Assembly: GCF_004006315.1 (NCBI RefSeq)
Contig: NZ_CP026530.1
Span: 617,889-665,000, forward strand
Direction of reading: 5' to 3'
Source: Nautilia sp. PV-1
GTDB lineage: Bacteria; Campylobacterota; Campylobacteria; Campylobacterales; Nautiliaceae
DNA: 47,112 bases
The notes below the pieces were generated by a model. That model had not been told where the DNA came from. It was given only the letters and a program-made list of their open reading frames with translations, and searched no databases. This document shows, piece after piece, positions 38,030 through 46,549 of the stretch (the first letter of the stretch is position 1; each line of letters opens with the position of its first letter). The translations under genes were made by a program, and so were the position numbers.

Positions 38030-40054
38030 ATGTTGCATAAACTGAAGTTTGTTTTTAAACCGTATGTTTCCATACTTTTTTTAAGGGATGTTAAAGCGGG
38101 GGTAATACTTTTCCTTCTTTCTTTCTTACTTCCGAGTGTAGGGATATTAGGTATCGTTGCGATATTGGCAACAGTAATGTTTGCTGAATTTATAAATGTC
38201 AGGGATGAATATTTAAAATACGGATTTTATTTATATAATTCGTTGCTGGTCGGTATGGGGGTCGGATATTTTTTTGATGTTACTGTTGTGACCGTTCTTT
38301 TGACGGCTATGCTTTCTATACTTACTTTTTTGGTGTCTTTTAGTATAAATAAAGTGTTTATTAAATACTCTTTACCTCTTTTATCTCTGCCTTTTGCATT
38401 TGTAAGTATGATTTTTTATCTTGCAAGTTTAAAATATACTTCTCTTTTGAGTAATATTTTATATCGTAAAGCGCTTTTTGATATTAATTTCCCTTTTGAA
38501 CAGTTTTTTAAGTCTATGGGGACTATTTTCTTTCTTCCGTATGTTTTTGCAGGAGTTGTTATCTCTTTGATCATATTATTTTATTCAAGGATTTTGTTTT
38601 TGCTTGCTTTTACAGGATTTTGGGCCGGTGTATGGTTCCATTCGTTTTTTATACCTTTTTCAAAAGCGCTTAATTCTCCGTATAATTTTAATTTTATACT
38701 GATAGCCATGGCTCTTGGAGGAGTGTTTTTAATCCCTAATTTAAAAAATTTCTTTCTTGCATTTTTGGCAATATTTTTATCAATAGTTTTAATTGATGCG
38801 ATGGAAGTGTTTTTTAATATATACGCACTTCCGGTATATACGCTTCCTTTTAATATTATGACGCTTCTTTTTATTATGATTCTTTTTAGTATGGGATACG
38901 CTTATTTTAATTACAATATTAAAGGAACGCCCGAAAAATCACTTATTTCTTTTTTAAGCAATTATTACAGATTTGGCGGAAACGATATTAAAATAAATCT
39001 GCCTTTTACCGGAAAATGGACTGTTTATCAGGCTTTTGACGATGAATGGACTCATAAAGGAAACTGGAAATACGCTTATGATTTTGTAATCAAGAAAAAC
39101 GGTAAAAGTTATGAAAATGACGGACTGTTTTTGGAAGATTATTATGCATTCGGCAAACCTGTTACCGCTCCAGTAAACGGTTACGTTATCGCGTTAAGGG
39201 ATGATTTGGCTGATAACTTTATAGGCAATGTGGACAGAACCAATAACTGGGGGAATTATATTATTATAAAAAGCGATTACGGATATTTTGTAGAAATTTC
39301 GCATTTAATGCAAAATTCGATAAACGTAAAAGTAGGGGATTATGTAAAAGTTGGAGATATAATTGCGAAATGCGGTAACAGCGGTTATTCTCCGGAGCCT
39401 CATATTCATATCCAGGTTCAGAAATTTGGTGTTTTGGGAAGTGAGACTATTCCTTTTAAATTTATTGACTATATAAAAGACAATAGGCTTTATTTTTATG
39501 AGCTGCCTAAAAAAAATGAAACTGTTGAATCAACGACGGTGGATAAATCTATGAAACTGAGACTGACGTTTATTTTGGATGATTATTTTAAATATGAAAT
39601 TTATAAAAATAACAGTAAAATTAAAGAAACAGGATTTACTGTAAAAATGAACGATAAAGGGGAATTTTATTTTACAGACGGACAAAACAGACTCTATTTT
39701 TATACAGATGAGAAACTTTTTTATTTTTATGAATATGAAGGAAAAGACAGTTTGTTAAAAAGCCTGTTTAAGGTGGCTCCAAAAATACCGTTGATAAATA
39801 AAGAAGTGGAATATGAAGATGTTATTCCGCCTCAGTTTAAATACGGTTTATTTAAGAAAATTATAATTGAACTTGTTTTGCCTTTTAATTATAAAATGTT
39901 TGCAAAAAAAGTTTTATATTATAAAGAAATGCTGAAAATAAAATCAGAATACGGGGAAGTTACTTTTTCATTTTATGAAAAAGGGTTTGATAAAATAAGA
40001 TTTGAAAACACGGAATTAAGGAGAATATATGAAAAAGCTGATAATTCTGATTAG
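38030..40054 (+). CDS. Urea-transporter-like membrane domain fused to M23 peptidase-like domain
   Basis: A 674-residue fusion. Residues 1-300 hold about ten hydrophobic segments with the pattern of the urea transporter (UT) family, such as an FL..Y...NSLLVG(M/L) repeat half. Residues 325-500 are LytM/M23-like: PVTAPVNGYVIAL, NNWGNYIIIKS, VKVGDYVKVGDIIAKCGNSG and PHIHIQV (His458, His460), plus His425. The first zinc-ligand position (HxxxD) reads KYAYD351, so His is replaced and the Zn site may be altered. Residues 500-674 are a further soluble part I do not recognise. Peptidoglycan or peptide cleavage next to a small-solute channel is the inference. Confidence 0.75.
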   Translation: MLHKLKFVFKPYVSILFLRDVKAGVILFLLSFLLPSVGILGIVAILATVMFAEFINVRDEYLKYGFYLYNSLLVGMGVGYFFDVTVVTVLLTAMLSILTFLVSFSINKVFIKYSLPLLSLPFAFVSMIFYLASLKYTSLLSNILYRKALFDINFPFEQFFKSMGTIFFLPYVFAGVVISLIILFYSRILFLLAFTGFWAGVWFHSFFIPFSKALNSPYNFNFILIAMALGGVFLIPNLKNFFLAFLAIFLSIVLIDAMEVFFNIYALPVYTLPFNIMTLLFIMILFSMGYAYFNYNIKGTPEKSLISFLSNYYRFGGNDIKINLPFTGKWTVYQAFDDEWTHKGNWKYAYDFVIKKNGKSYENDGLFLEDYYAFGKPVTAPVNGYVIALRDDLADNFIGNVDRTNNWGNYIIIKSDYGYFVEISHLMQNSINVKVGDYVKVGDIIAKCGNSGYSPEPHIHIQVQKFGVLGSETIPFKFIDYIKDNRLYFYELPKKNETVESTTVDKSMKLRLTFILDDYFKYEIYKNNSKIKETGFTVKMNDKGEFYFTDGQNRLYFYTDEKLFYFYEYEGKDSLLKSLFKVAPKIPLINKEVEYEDVIPPQFKYGLFKKIIIELVLPFNYKMFAKKVLYYKEMLKIKSEYGEVTFSFYEKGFDKIRFENTELRRIYEKADNSD

Positions 40055-40619
40055 CATATGTGCGTCACTTTTTGCTCTTGATATAAAAAAAGCGTATTAT
40101 GAATCTTATAATTATGAAAAAATGGGTGATTATAAGGATGCGATTAAGGTTTTAATACCTGTATATAATAAATATCCTAACGGATATACGTTAAATTTAA
40201 GACTCGGATGGCTCTTTTATTTAAGCAAAAAATATCAAAATGCGCTTGACCATTATAAAAAAGCATCTTTAACGGCTCCTTATTCCATAGAGGCTAAGCT
40301 TGGTATTATGAGAACTTATTTGGCTGCAGGGGATTATGATAATGCTTTGAAAGTCGGAGATGTTGTTTTAAAAATAGACTATTATAACTATTACGGCAAT
40401 TATTATGAAGTTGTGGCTTTAATAGCTAAAAAGCAGTATGATACCGCACTTAAACTGACTGATAAGATGCTAAGTCTTTATCCGACAAGTGTTTTATTTT
40501 TGGTAGAGCTTGGAAAAATATATTATATAAAAGATAAAACAAAAGCAAAACAGATTTTTGAAGATGTATTAATTCTTGATCCGAATAACGTTATAGCAAA
40601 AGAGTATTTGAATAAATGA
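40029..40619 (+). CDS. Exported TPR-repeat protein
   Basis: A 196-residue protein with a signal peptide (MKKLIILISICASLFA) and about five tetratricopeptide-like repeats, for example YNYEKMGDYKDAIKVLIPVY, LGWLFYLSKKYQNALDHYKKA, LAAGDYDNALKVGD and YDTALKLTDKML. TPR domains bind partner proteins, so a scaffold in the periplasm is likely. The ATG at 40029 overlaps the end of the fusion gene by 26 bases, with AAGGAG upstream. It overlaps the regulator gene by ATGA. Confidence 0.8.
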   Translation: MKKLIILISICASLFALDIKKAYYESYNYEKMGDYKDAIKVLIPVYNKYPNGYTLNLRLGWLFYLSKKYQNALDHYKKASLTAPYSIEAKLGIMRTYLAAGDYDNALKVGDVVLKIDYYNYYGNYYEVVALIAKKQYDTALKLTDKMLSLYPTSVLFLVELGKIYYIKDKTKAKQIFEDVLILDPNNVIAKEYLNK

Positions 40620-41212
40620 AAATACTCTGTTTTACTCCTTTTGATTTAAAATTAAAAAAATTCGACTGTATGTATGCATTGGATGAAAATGATTTTTACG
40701 AAAAAATATTAAACAGAAAATATGACGTAATAATTGTATCTTTTGATTTTTATTCGGAATTTATAAATATTAAAGACTATGTTCATTCGACTGTTGTTTT
40801 TTTAAACAGTTACTGTGACAGTTTTATATATAAAAAGGTTCTGGAAGTAGGTGATTACTGCTATACATATGCAGAGTTTGATAAGTTTTTTTTGCGTTTG
40901 GAATATTTACAGAAAAAAATACTTAAATCAAAATCAACGGTATACAAAAGAGACAATCTTTTATATAATTTCAACACAAACGAACTGTATATTGATTCAA
41001 AGCCGGTTAAATTAAGCAGTGCAGAGAATGAACTTTTAAAAACACTGATAAAAAACAAAAATACATATCTTTCGAAAGAAGATATATTAATGGAGTGTGA
41101 CAGTATAGAAAGTATTGACTCTATTAAAGTTCTGATTTCTCATTTGAGAAAACTGGGGATAGAAATAGAAAATCAAAAAAATTTAGGATATAAAATAAAG
41201 GAGAAGGAATGA
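40616..41212 (+). CDS. Atypical winged-helix regulator with degenerate receiver
   Basis: A 198-residue protein. Residues 1-100 follow the receiver fold in outline (MKILCFTP, then YDVIIVSFDFY), but the acidic pair is absent and the phospho-acceptor position after DVIIV is Ser, so phosphorylation is unlikely. Residues 115-196 are an OmpR/PhoB-type winged helix: FNTNELYIDSKPVKLSSAENELLKTL, then SIKVLISHLRKLGIE and GYKI. No sensor kinase is nearby. Probably the local regulator of this operon, responding to a ligand or protein rather than to phosphorylation. Confidence 0.75.
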   Translation: MKILCFTPFDLKLKKFDCMYALDENDFYEKILNRKYDVIIVSFDFYSEFINIKDYVHSTVVFLNSYCDSFIYKKVLEVGDYCYTYAEFDKFFLRLEYLQKKILKSKSTVYKRDNLLYNFNTNELYIDSKPVKLSSAENELLKTLIKNKNTYLSKEDILMECDSIESIDSIKVLISHLRKLGIEIENQKNLGYKIKEKE

Positions 41213-42096
41213 AAAAACTGATTTTAAGCGCAATTGCGGTCTCAGCAGTGTTTGCAACTGAAATCATGCCATATACAAGTTTTATAAACTACAGTAAAGA
41301 CACCAGCAAAGATTATGCGAATGTTTTTGGTGTGTATCTGTCTCAATACAAAAGTCCTTATAAAATTGAATTGGACGGAGAATATATGAGACTGAAATAT
41401 AAAAATTCACCTGATTACAAGCAGTCTGATTTAACATTAATAATAAATTATTTTCAAGGCAGTAATTATAAATACAGAGTGGGTATTCATAATATTTTTG
41501 CCAGTAACCCGGAAACGGTTGTAAATTATCAGCCTCCTAGCATGAGAAATCCAAGTGGCACAACAACTACAACTACAAAATATGTCAATTCTTATGATTA
41601 TGTGCTGTTTGGAGGAGTTACATATTATCAGTATTTAAAATTTGATGCCGATTTAAATATTTACTATTCTAATTATGAAAATTTAAATGTAGTTCAGGTA
41701 TCTCCTTCTTATGGTTACAGTTTTGGAAATTACTATTCAACAATAGGGTCTTTTTATTTAAAAGGAACGTTAAATTATATTAATTTAAGCAATTCTGATG
41801 CGGCTCCAAAAGACAATTATTTTAATGTTGATTTAAAACTGGAAAATTATAAAGGTCCGTGGGTTACTACGTTAAATGCAAGTTTAGGAAAAACCGCATA
41901 TAAAGTAGCTAAAGACGGTTTTGTTGTTTATAACCTTGGTGAGGAGTATAAAAACAGTTATTCTGTAAGCGTTGGTAAAAAATTAAAAAACAACGATTAT
42001 GTTTCCGGTTCGGTAGAATACAGCACGTTTGAAGAAACTCCGGGATATGAAGCTTCCTCTACTACGTTTTTAATTAACTATATGCACAATTTTTAA
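41209..42096 (+). CDS. Putative outer-membrane beta-barrel protein
   Basis: A 295-residue exported protein: signal peptide MKKLILSAIAVSAVFATE, then alternating amphipathic strands rich in Tyr, Ser, Asn and Lys, and a C-terminal Phe (LINYMHNF), the usual sorting signal for outer-membrane barrels. About 12 strands are possible. A Thr-rich loop (SGTTTTTTK, near residue 120) is probably external. No porin family is recognised. The last gene of the seven-gene operon, joined to the regulator by ATGA. Its 3' end overlaps the converging metF gene by four bases. Confidence 0.7.
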   Translation: MKKLILSAIAVSAVFATEIMPYTSFINYSKDTSKDYANVFGVYLSQYKSPYKIELDGEYMRLKYKNSPDYKQSDLTLIINYFQGSNYKYRVGIHNIFASNPETVVNYQPPSMRNPSGTTTTTTKYVNSYDYVLFGGVTYYQYLKFDADLNIYYSNYENLNVVQVSPSYGYSFGNYYSTIGSFYLKGTLNYINLSNSDAAPKDNYFNVDLKLENYKGPWVTTLNASLGKTAYKVAKDGFVVYNLGEEYKNSYSVSVGKKLKNNDYVSGSVEYSTFEETPGYEASSTTFLINYMHNF

Positions 42097-42989
42097 AACA
42101 GCTCTTTAACCGTTTCAAAACGGTTTGCTGTCATTATATGAATTTTAGGATGCTTTTTTAAAAGTTTCTGGAACAAGTTTCTGCTTAATTCCATTCCGAC
42201 TTTATATTCTTCCTCTTCACTGATCTTATGTGCTTTTATTAGTTTTTCGATCCATTTTTCAGGCACATAGATTCCGGGAACGTGCGAGTGTAGAAACTGA
42301 GCCGTTTTTAGTTTTGTAATAGGGAAAAAGCCTAAAACAATTTCACTTTCTTTTCTTTCGTCCTGGAATTCTGAAACAATTTTATTTTTTATTTCTAATA
42401 GTTTGTCTACAATGTTTAAGTCGTAAACCGGCTGCGTTATAATTCCTACTGCATAATTTTGTATTTTTTTATACATTTTTCTTTCTATTGAAACAAAATT
42501 TTTAGCATACGAATTACTTACGACAAAAGGCGTTATAGGTTTAGGTTTTATTTTAAATTCTTTACCGCTGTAATCCATTCCGTTATTAAAAGCTCTAATT
42601 ATTTCCAGCAGTAAAATACTGCTGCCTTCTACTACGGCTTTGGCTTTCGGCTGGTCTGACATATTGGCCGGATCACCTGTTAATGCTAAAATATTTATTA
42701 CGTTTAAATCGTTTGCCCCCAGTAGATCGCTTTGAAGGGCTATTTTGTTTCTGTCTCTCATAGTCATGGTTGCAATAACCGGTTTTTTAAATTTTTCCTG
42801 TAATTTATATGCAGCGATAATAGAGTTATATTTCAATTTGCTTAAAGGACAGTCTGTTGTTGAAAATCCGTCAATATATTTTAATGCTCCGCTTTTTTCG
42901 ATTTTTTCTATCATTAAATCCACTGTAGGAAGTTTCGGAGGTGTGGTTTCAAGTGTAATATATTTGCCTTTTAGCTTTTCTTTTAACAT
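42093..42989 (-). CDS. metF: Methylenetetrahydrofolate reductase family protein
   Basis: FAD-dependent reduction of methylene-THF to methyl-THF for methionine synthesis. The 298-residue TIM barrel begins with ITLETTPPK (the Glu of the SFE.FPP-type start), and has the family block ILALTGDPAN, PVIATMTMRDRN, and GIITQPVYDL (catalytic Gln region). The N-terminal motif differs from E. coli MetF, as in a MetF-like group common in anaerobes, so electron donor and pathway could differ. AAGGAT precedes the ATG. It diverges from the modE-like gene. Confidence 0.85.
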   Translation of the reverse strand: MLKEKLKGKYITLETTPPKLPTVDLMIEKIEKSGALKYIDGFSTTDCPLSKLKYNSIIAAYKLQEKFKKPVIATMTMRDRNKIALQSDLLGANDLNVINILALTGDPANMSDQPKAKAVVEGSSILLLEIIRAFNNGMDYSGKEFKIKPKPITPFVVSNSYAKNFVSIERKMYKKIQNYAVGIITQPVYDLNIVDKLLEIKNKIVSEFQDERKESEIVLGFFPITKLKTAQFLHSHVPGIYVPEKWIEKLIKAHKISEEEEYKVGMELSRNLFQKLLKKHPKIHIMTANRFETVKELF

Positions 42990-43020
42990 TCAGATCCTTT
43001 GTCAATTTATTACGAAATGA

Positions 43021-43026
43021 TATAAT
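43021..43026 (+). promoter_or_regulatory. Extended -10 promoter of the modE-like gene
   Basis: TGaTATAAT, 24 bases before the ATG. In the same 60-base gap the minus strand has only T-rich TATTAT/TATCAT candidates for metF. Confidence 0.55.
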
Positions 43027-43049
43027 AAAAATAAAAAAATAGGAATATA

Positions 43050-43385
43050 ATGGATATTAAAGGGAATTTCTGGATAGAAAAAGAGGGTAAAAGTTTTTTG
43101 GGAAGAGGCAGAATTGAACTTTTGAAGAAAATAGACAAATACGGTTCTATTTCCAAAGCGGCAAAAGAAATGAAAATGAGCTATAAAGCTGCATGGGATG
43201 CGGTTGATATAATTAACAATCTGGCAAAAGAGCGTGTAGTTGAAAAAATAAGCGGCGGTAAAGGCGGCGGAGGAACCAGACTTACTGAGTACGGAAAAAA
43301 GCTTATTGATATGTTTGAAAGTGCCCAAAAAATATTTGAATCAGATTTGAAAGCATTGGAAGAATTTTTTAATAAAAAGATTTAA
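43050..43385 (+). CDS. ModE-type winged-helix regulator, DNA-binding domain only
   Basis: A 111-residue protein equivalent to the N-terminal domain of ModE: FWIEKEGKSFLGRGRIELLKKI, then GSISKAAKEMKMSYKAAWDAVD (helix-turn-helix, the ModE signature) and GGKGGGGTRLTEYGKKLI. The molybdate-binding MOP domains are absent, so it cannot sense molybdate in the usual way; stand-alone forms occur in many species. Likely targets are molybdate or tungstate uptake or molybdoenzymes, none of them nearby. Confidence 0.85.
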   Translation: MDIKGNFWIEKEGKSFLGRGRIELLKKIDKYGSISKAAKEMKMSYKAAWDAVDIINNLAKERVVEKISGGKGGGGTRLTEYGKKLIDMFESAQKIFESDLKALEEFFNKKI

Positions 43386-43390
43386 TTTGC

Positions 43391-43396
43391 TAAAAT
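43391..43396 (+). promoter_or_regulatory. Extended -10 promoter of pabA
   Basis: TTTGcTAAAAT, 19 bases before the pabA start at 43416, just after the modE-like stop. Confidence 0.5.
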
Positions 43397-43415
43397 TTCA
43401 ATAAAAAGGCGCTTA

Positions 43416-43979
43416 ATGATTTTAATGATAGACAATTATGACAGCTTTACATATAATATTGTTCAGTACTGCCTGGAACTCGGCGCTAATTTAAAAGTTA
43501 TCAGAAATGACGAAATGAGCGTTGAAGATGTTAAAAAACTAAATCCTGAAAAAATAATTATTTCCCCAGGCCCTTCCACTCCTAAAGAAGCAGGTATAAG
43601 TGTTGAAGTTATAAAAAATATTCAAAAACCGATTCTTGGAGTATGTTTAGGTCATCAGTCTATTGCTTACGCATTCGGCGGAGAAATAATAGAAGCCAAA
43701 AATTTGATGCACGGAAAAACATCCGATATTCAAATAACAATAAAAGACGATATTTTTAAAGACCTTCCGAATAAATTTAGAGTAACAAGATATCATTCGC
43801 TTGTTGCTAATCCTGATAAACTGCCTGAATGTATTATTCCTACTTCTTATTCATTAGACGATAATGAAATTATGTCTTTAAGGGTAAAAGACAGACCTAT
43901 TTACGGTGTTCAGTTTCATCCGGAATCAATTATGAGCGAATACGGAAAAGAAATTATTGATAACTTTTTAAAATTATGA
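43416..43979 (+). CDS. pabA: Anthranilate / aminodeoxychorismate synthase glutamine amidotransferase
   Basis: Glutaminase subunit giving ammonia to TrpE or PabB. The 187-residue class I GATase has the start MIDNYDSFTYNIVQY, the oxyanion PGPSTP, catalytic Cys near residue 79 (GVCLGHQS), and the His-Glu pair in GVQFHPES. The neighbours are not trp or folate genes, so it could serve tryptophan, folate or both; trpG would be an equal name. Overlaps the next gene by ATGA. Confidence 0.9.
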   Translation: MILMIDNYDSFTYNIVQYCLELGANLKVIRNDEMSVEDVKKLNPEKIIISPGPSTPKEAGISVEVIKNIQKPILGVCLGHQSIAYAFGGEIIEAKNLMHGKTSDIQITIKDDIFKDLPNKFRVTRYHSLVANPDKLPECIIPTSYSLDDNEIMSLRVKDRPIYGVQFHPESIMSEYGKEIIDNFLKL

Positions 43980-45130
43980 AAAAAATTATAGCCGTTTCAT
44001 TCCTTTTTTATTCATTTTTGTTATGGTACGGTGTCAGCTTTCTTTCTTTCTCAATAGTGGATGTTAGAAGCATTGATCATTTTCCTGTTTTAAACTATAT
44101 TCTCAATTTCAGTTTTTTTCTATTTGGAAAAAATGATTTTGCATTGCGCGTTCCTGAAATTATAGTCGGTTTTTGCAGTGTTTTACTTTTTTACAAACTT
44201 ACTGAATTTTATTTAAAAAAAGAAAAAGACAGGTTTTTTGCAACCATTATATTCATGCTGATACCGGGGATGATAATATCTTCTATTATTGTTAATAAAT
44301 CAGTTTATTTAATTTTTCTTACATTGCTGTTTGTATATTTATATAAGACAAACAAAATATATTCGTATATTTTGCTGGCATTATGTGTTTTTTTAGATTC
44401 AGGCTTTATTTCTCTGTTTTTTGCTTTGATATTTTATGCAATTTATAAAAAAGACAATGTGCTTCTTTTGTTGTCTCTTCTGTTTTTAGCCATTAATGCA
44501 AATTATTTCAATTATGATATCGGAGGCAAACCTAAAGGACATTTTTTAGATCTTTTTGGTACTTATTTTTTAATTTTTTCTCCTTTTGTTTTTATTTACT
44601 TTTTATTTTCCATATATAAAGGGTTTTTTGACAAAAAACGAGATATAGTTTTTTTTATTGCTTTTTTTACGTTTATTATTTCAATATTATTGTCATTTAG
44701 ACAAAGAATAAAAATAGACGACTATGCACCGTTTACTTTGGTATATGTAATTTATATGGTTAAATATTTTTTAAGTTCGTACAGAGTAAGACTTCCTCAG
44801 TTCAGAGGAACATACAAGACAGTTTTTATAGTTTTAATTACAACGTTGACTTTTTTTGATATTGCGCTTTTTTTAAACAGATATACGCCTGCAAGAAAGC
44901 TCAGCAGCAGTTATTATTTCATTAAACCTTTAGCGTCAGAATTGAAAAACAAAAATATTGATTTTATTAATTCAAAGAATAAAAGACTGCTTAGGGCGTT
45001 AAATTTTTATGGACTCAAAAAAGGTAATAAATATATGATTATTTATGAAAAAAGGGAAAATAAAGTTTCAATTTTTCACAAAAAGAGAAAAATTATGCAA
45101 ATCAATGTTTCGAAACTAAACACACTATAA
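43976..45130 (+). CDS. Membrane glycosyltransferase-like protein (ArnT/PMT fold)
   Basis: A 384-residue protein with about nine membrane helices and a short soluble C-terminus (about 320-384). The N-terminal first loop (VRSIDHFPVLNYILNFSFFLFGKNDFALRVPE) and the following L..YKLTEFYLKKEKDRFFATIIFMLIPG fit the C-type glycosyltransferase layout of ArnT/PMT (GT39/83), with the usual loop Asp and R(V/L)P motif. It would use a polyprenyl-linked sugar at the periplasmic side. The protein is shorter than typical ArnT. The call is by pattern only. Confidence 0.65.
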   Translation: MKKIIAVSFLFYSFLLWYGVSFLSFSIVDVRSIDHFPVLNYILNFSFFLFGKNDFALRVPEIIVGFCSVLLFYKLTEFYLKKEKDRFFATIIFMLIPGMIISSIIVNKSVYLIFLTLLFVYLYKTNKIYSYILLALCVFLDSGFISLFFALIFYAIYKKDNVLLLLSLLFLAINANYFNYDIGGKPKGHFLDLFGTYFLIFSPFVFIYFLFSIYKGFFDKKRDIVFFIAFFTFIISILLSFRQRIKIDDYAPFTLVYVIYMVKYFLSSYRVRLPQFRGTYKTVFIVLITTLTFFDIALFLNRYTPARKLSSSYYFIKPLASELKNKNIDFINSKNKRLLRALNFYGLKKGNKYMIIYEKRENKVSIFHKKRKIMQINVSKLNTL

Positions 45131-45181
45131 AAAATTTTTTTTCAATTAATAAAATAAGCTTATATCTTTTATGATTAATGC

Positions 45182-45187
45182 TACAAT
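45182..45187 (+). promoter_or_regulatory. Extended -10 promoter of aclBA
   Basis: TGcTACAAT, 27 bases before the aclB start, in an 84-base gap that is otherwise AT-rich. AAGGAGA precedes the ATG. Confidence 0.6.
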
Positions 45188-45214
45188 TTCTAAAATAAAA
45201 TTCAAGGAGAATTA

Positions 45215-46549
45215 ATGGCTCAAAAACCGATTCGTGAATATGACGGGAAAAAACTTTTTGCCCAAAACTGGGATAAATACTTCAGTGGACTAAATTATCC
45301 ATTTGAAAGTGTTTTAGTAACAAGTGGAGACGAGTTAAAAGCTAAAGCAAAAGAACCTGGATATGAATGGCTAAACGAAAAACCTTTAGTTGCCAAACCT
45401 GATATGCTTTTTGGTAAAAGAGGTAAAAACGGTTTAGTATTATTCAAAGTTAATAAACCTGGAGATGTAACTCTTGAAGACGCAGCTAAATGGATTGATG
45501 AAAAAAGAAGCGGAAAGGTTACACTTCTTAGCGGACAAAGCGGAGAGCTTACTCACTTTATTGTAGAGCCTTTCACACCTCATAGCGAAGATGAGGAATA
45601 TTATATTGCTGCTACGACTTTTGATGAAGTAAACGACGTACTTTATCTTTCAGCGCATGGTGGTATGGAAGTTGAAGAAAACTGGGATAAAGTTACTGAA
45701 GTAAAAATTCCTATCGATGCAAGTGACGAAAAAATCGAAAAACTTGTAAAAGAAAATATTCCTTCAGATATTCCGGCTGATAAAAAAGACGTATATGCAA
45801 ACTTTGCAATTAATTTCTACAAATTTTTTAGAGATCTAAACTTTGCATATCTTGAAATCAACCCTGTAGTTATCGTAGGAAACAATGTTTATCTGCTTGA
45901 CCTTGTTGCAAGATTAGACGATACTGCCGGGTTTATGATGAAAGACAAATGGGGTGATATTGAATTCCCGACACCATTCGGTATGCCTGAGAAATCACCT
46001 GAAGAAAAAGCTATTGCCGAAGCTGATGCAAAAAGCGGTGCTTCATTAAAATTAACAATTCTTAACCCTAAAGGAAGAATCTGGACACTTGTAGCTGGTG
46101 GTGGTGCTTCAGTTGTTTATGCTGACACTATTGCTGATATGGCTGGCGGGGTTGAAGATTTAGCAAACTACGGAGAATATTCCGGTGGTCCGACTACTGA
46201 TGAAACAAGATTTTATACTGAAACAGTACTTGATTTAATGACAAGAGAAAAAGATCCAAAAGGCAGAGATAAAATATTAATCATCGGTGGTGCTATTGCT
46301 AACTTCACAGACGTAGCAAAAACATTTACAGGTATTATTCAAGCATTTGAAAAATATGCAGATAAAATGAAAGACGTTGGAACAAGAATTTATGTAAGAA
46401 GAGGCGGGCCTAACTACGAAAAAGGTCTTAAAGATATTAAAGCGGCAGCAGAAAAACTTGGTCTTCCAATCGAAGTATACGGACCAGAAACTCATATTAC
46501 TGATATCGTAAGAATGGCACTTGAAGAAGATAAAAAAGGAGCGAACTAA
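45215..46549 (+). CDS. aclB: ATP-citrate lyase, beta subunit
   Basis: With AclA it splits citrate to acetyl-CoA and oxaloacetate using ATP and CoA, the key step that runs the TCA cycle in reverse for CO2 fixation. The 444 residues align end to end with the N-terminal part of eukaryotic ACLY: the ATP-grasp region (VAKPDMLFGKRGKNGLV, FIVEPFTPHSEDEEYYI, AYLEINPVV) and the citrate region (KSGASLKLTILNPKGRIWT, VAGGGASVVYADTI, GEYSGGPT). Its stop overlaps the aclA start (TAATG). The beta-then-alpha order is as in other rTCA bacteria. Confidence 0.96.
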   Translation: MAQKPIREYDGKKLFAQNWDKYFSGLNYPFESVLVTSGDELKAKAKEPGYEWLNEKPLVAKPDMLFGKRGKNGLVLFKVNKPGDVTLEDAAKWIDEKRSGKVTLLSGQSGELTHFIVEPFTPHSEDEEYYIAATTFDEVNDVLYLSAHGGMEVEENWDKVTEVKIPIDASDEKIEKLVKENIPSDIPADKKDVYANFAINFYKFFRDLNFAYLEINPVVIVGNNVYLLDLVARLDDTAGFMMKDKWGDIEFPTPFGMPEKSPEEKAIAEADAKSGASLKLTILNPKGRIWTLVAGGGASVVYADTIADMAGGVEDLANYGEYSGGPTTDETRFYTETVLDLMTREKDPKGRDKILIIGGAIANFTDVAKTFTGIIQAFEKYADKMKDVGTRIYVRRGGPNYEKGLKDIKAAAEKLGLPIEVYGPETHITDIVRMALEEDKKGAN

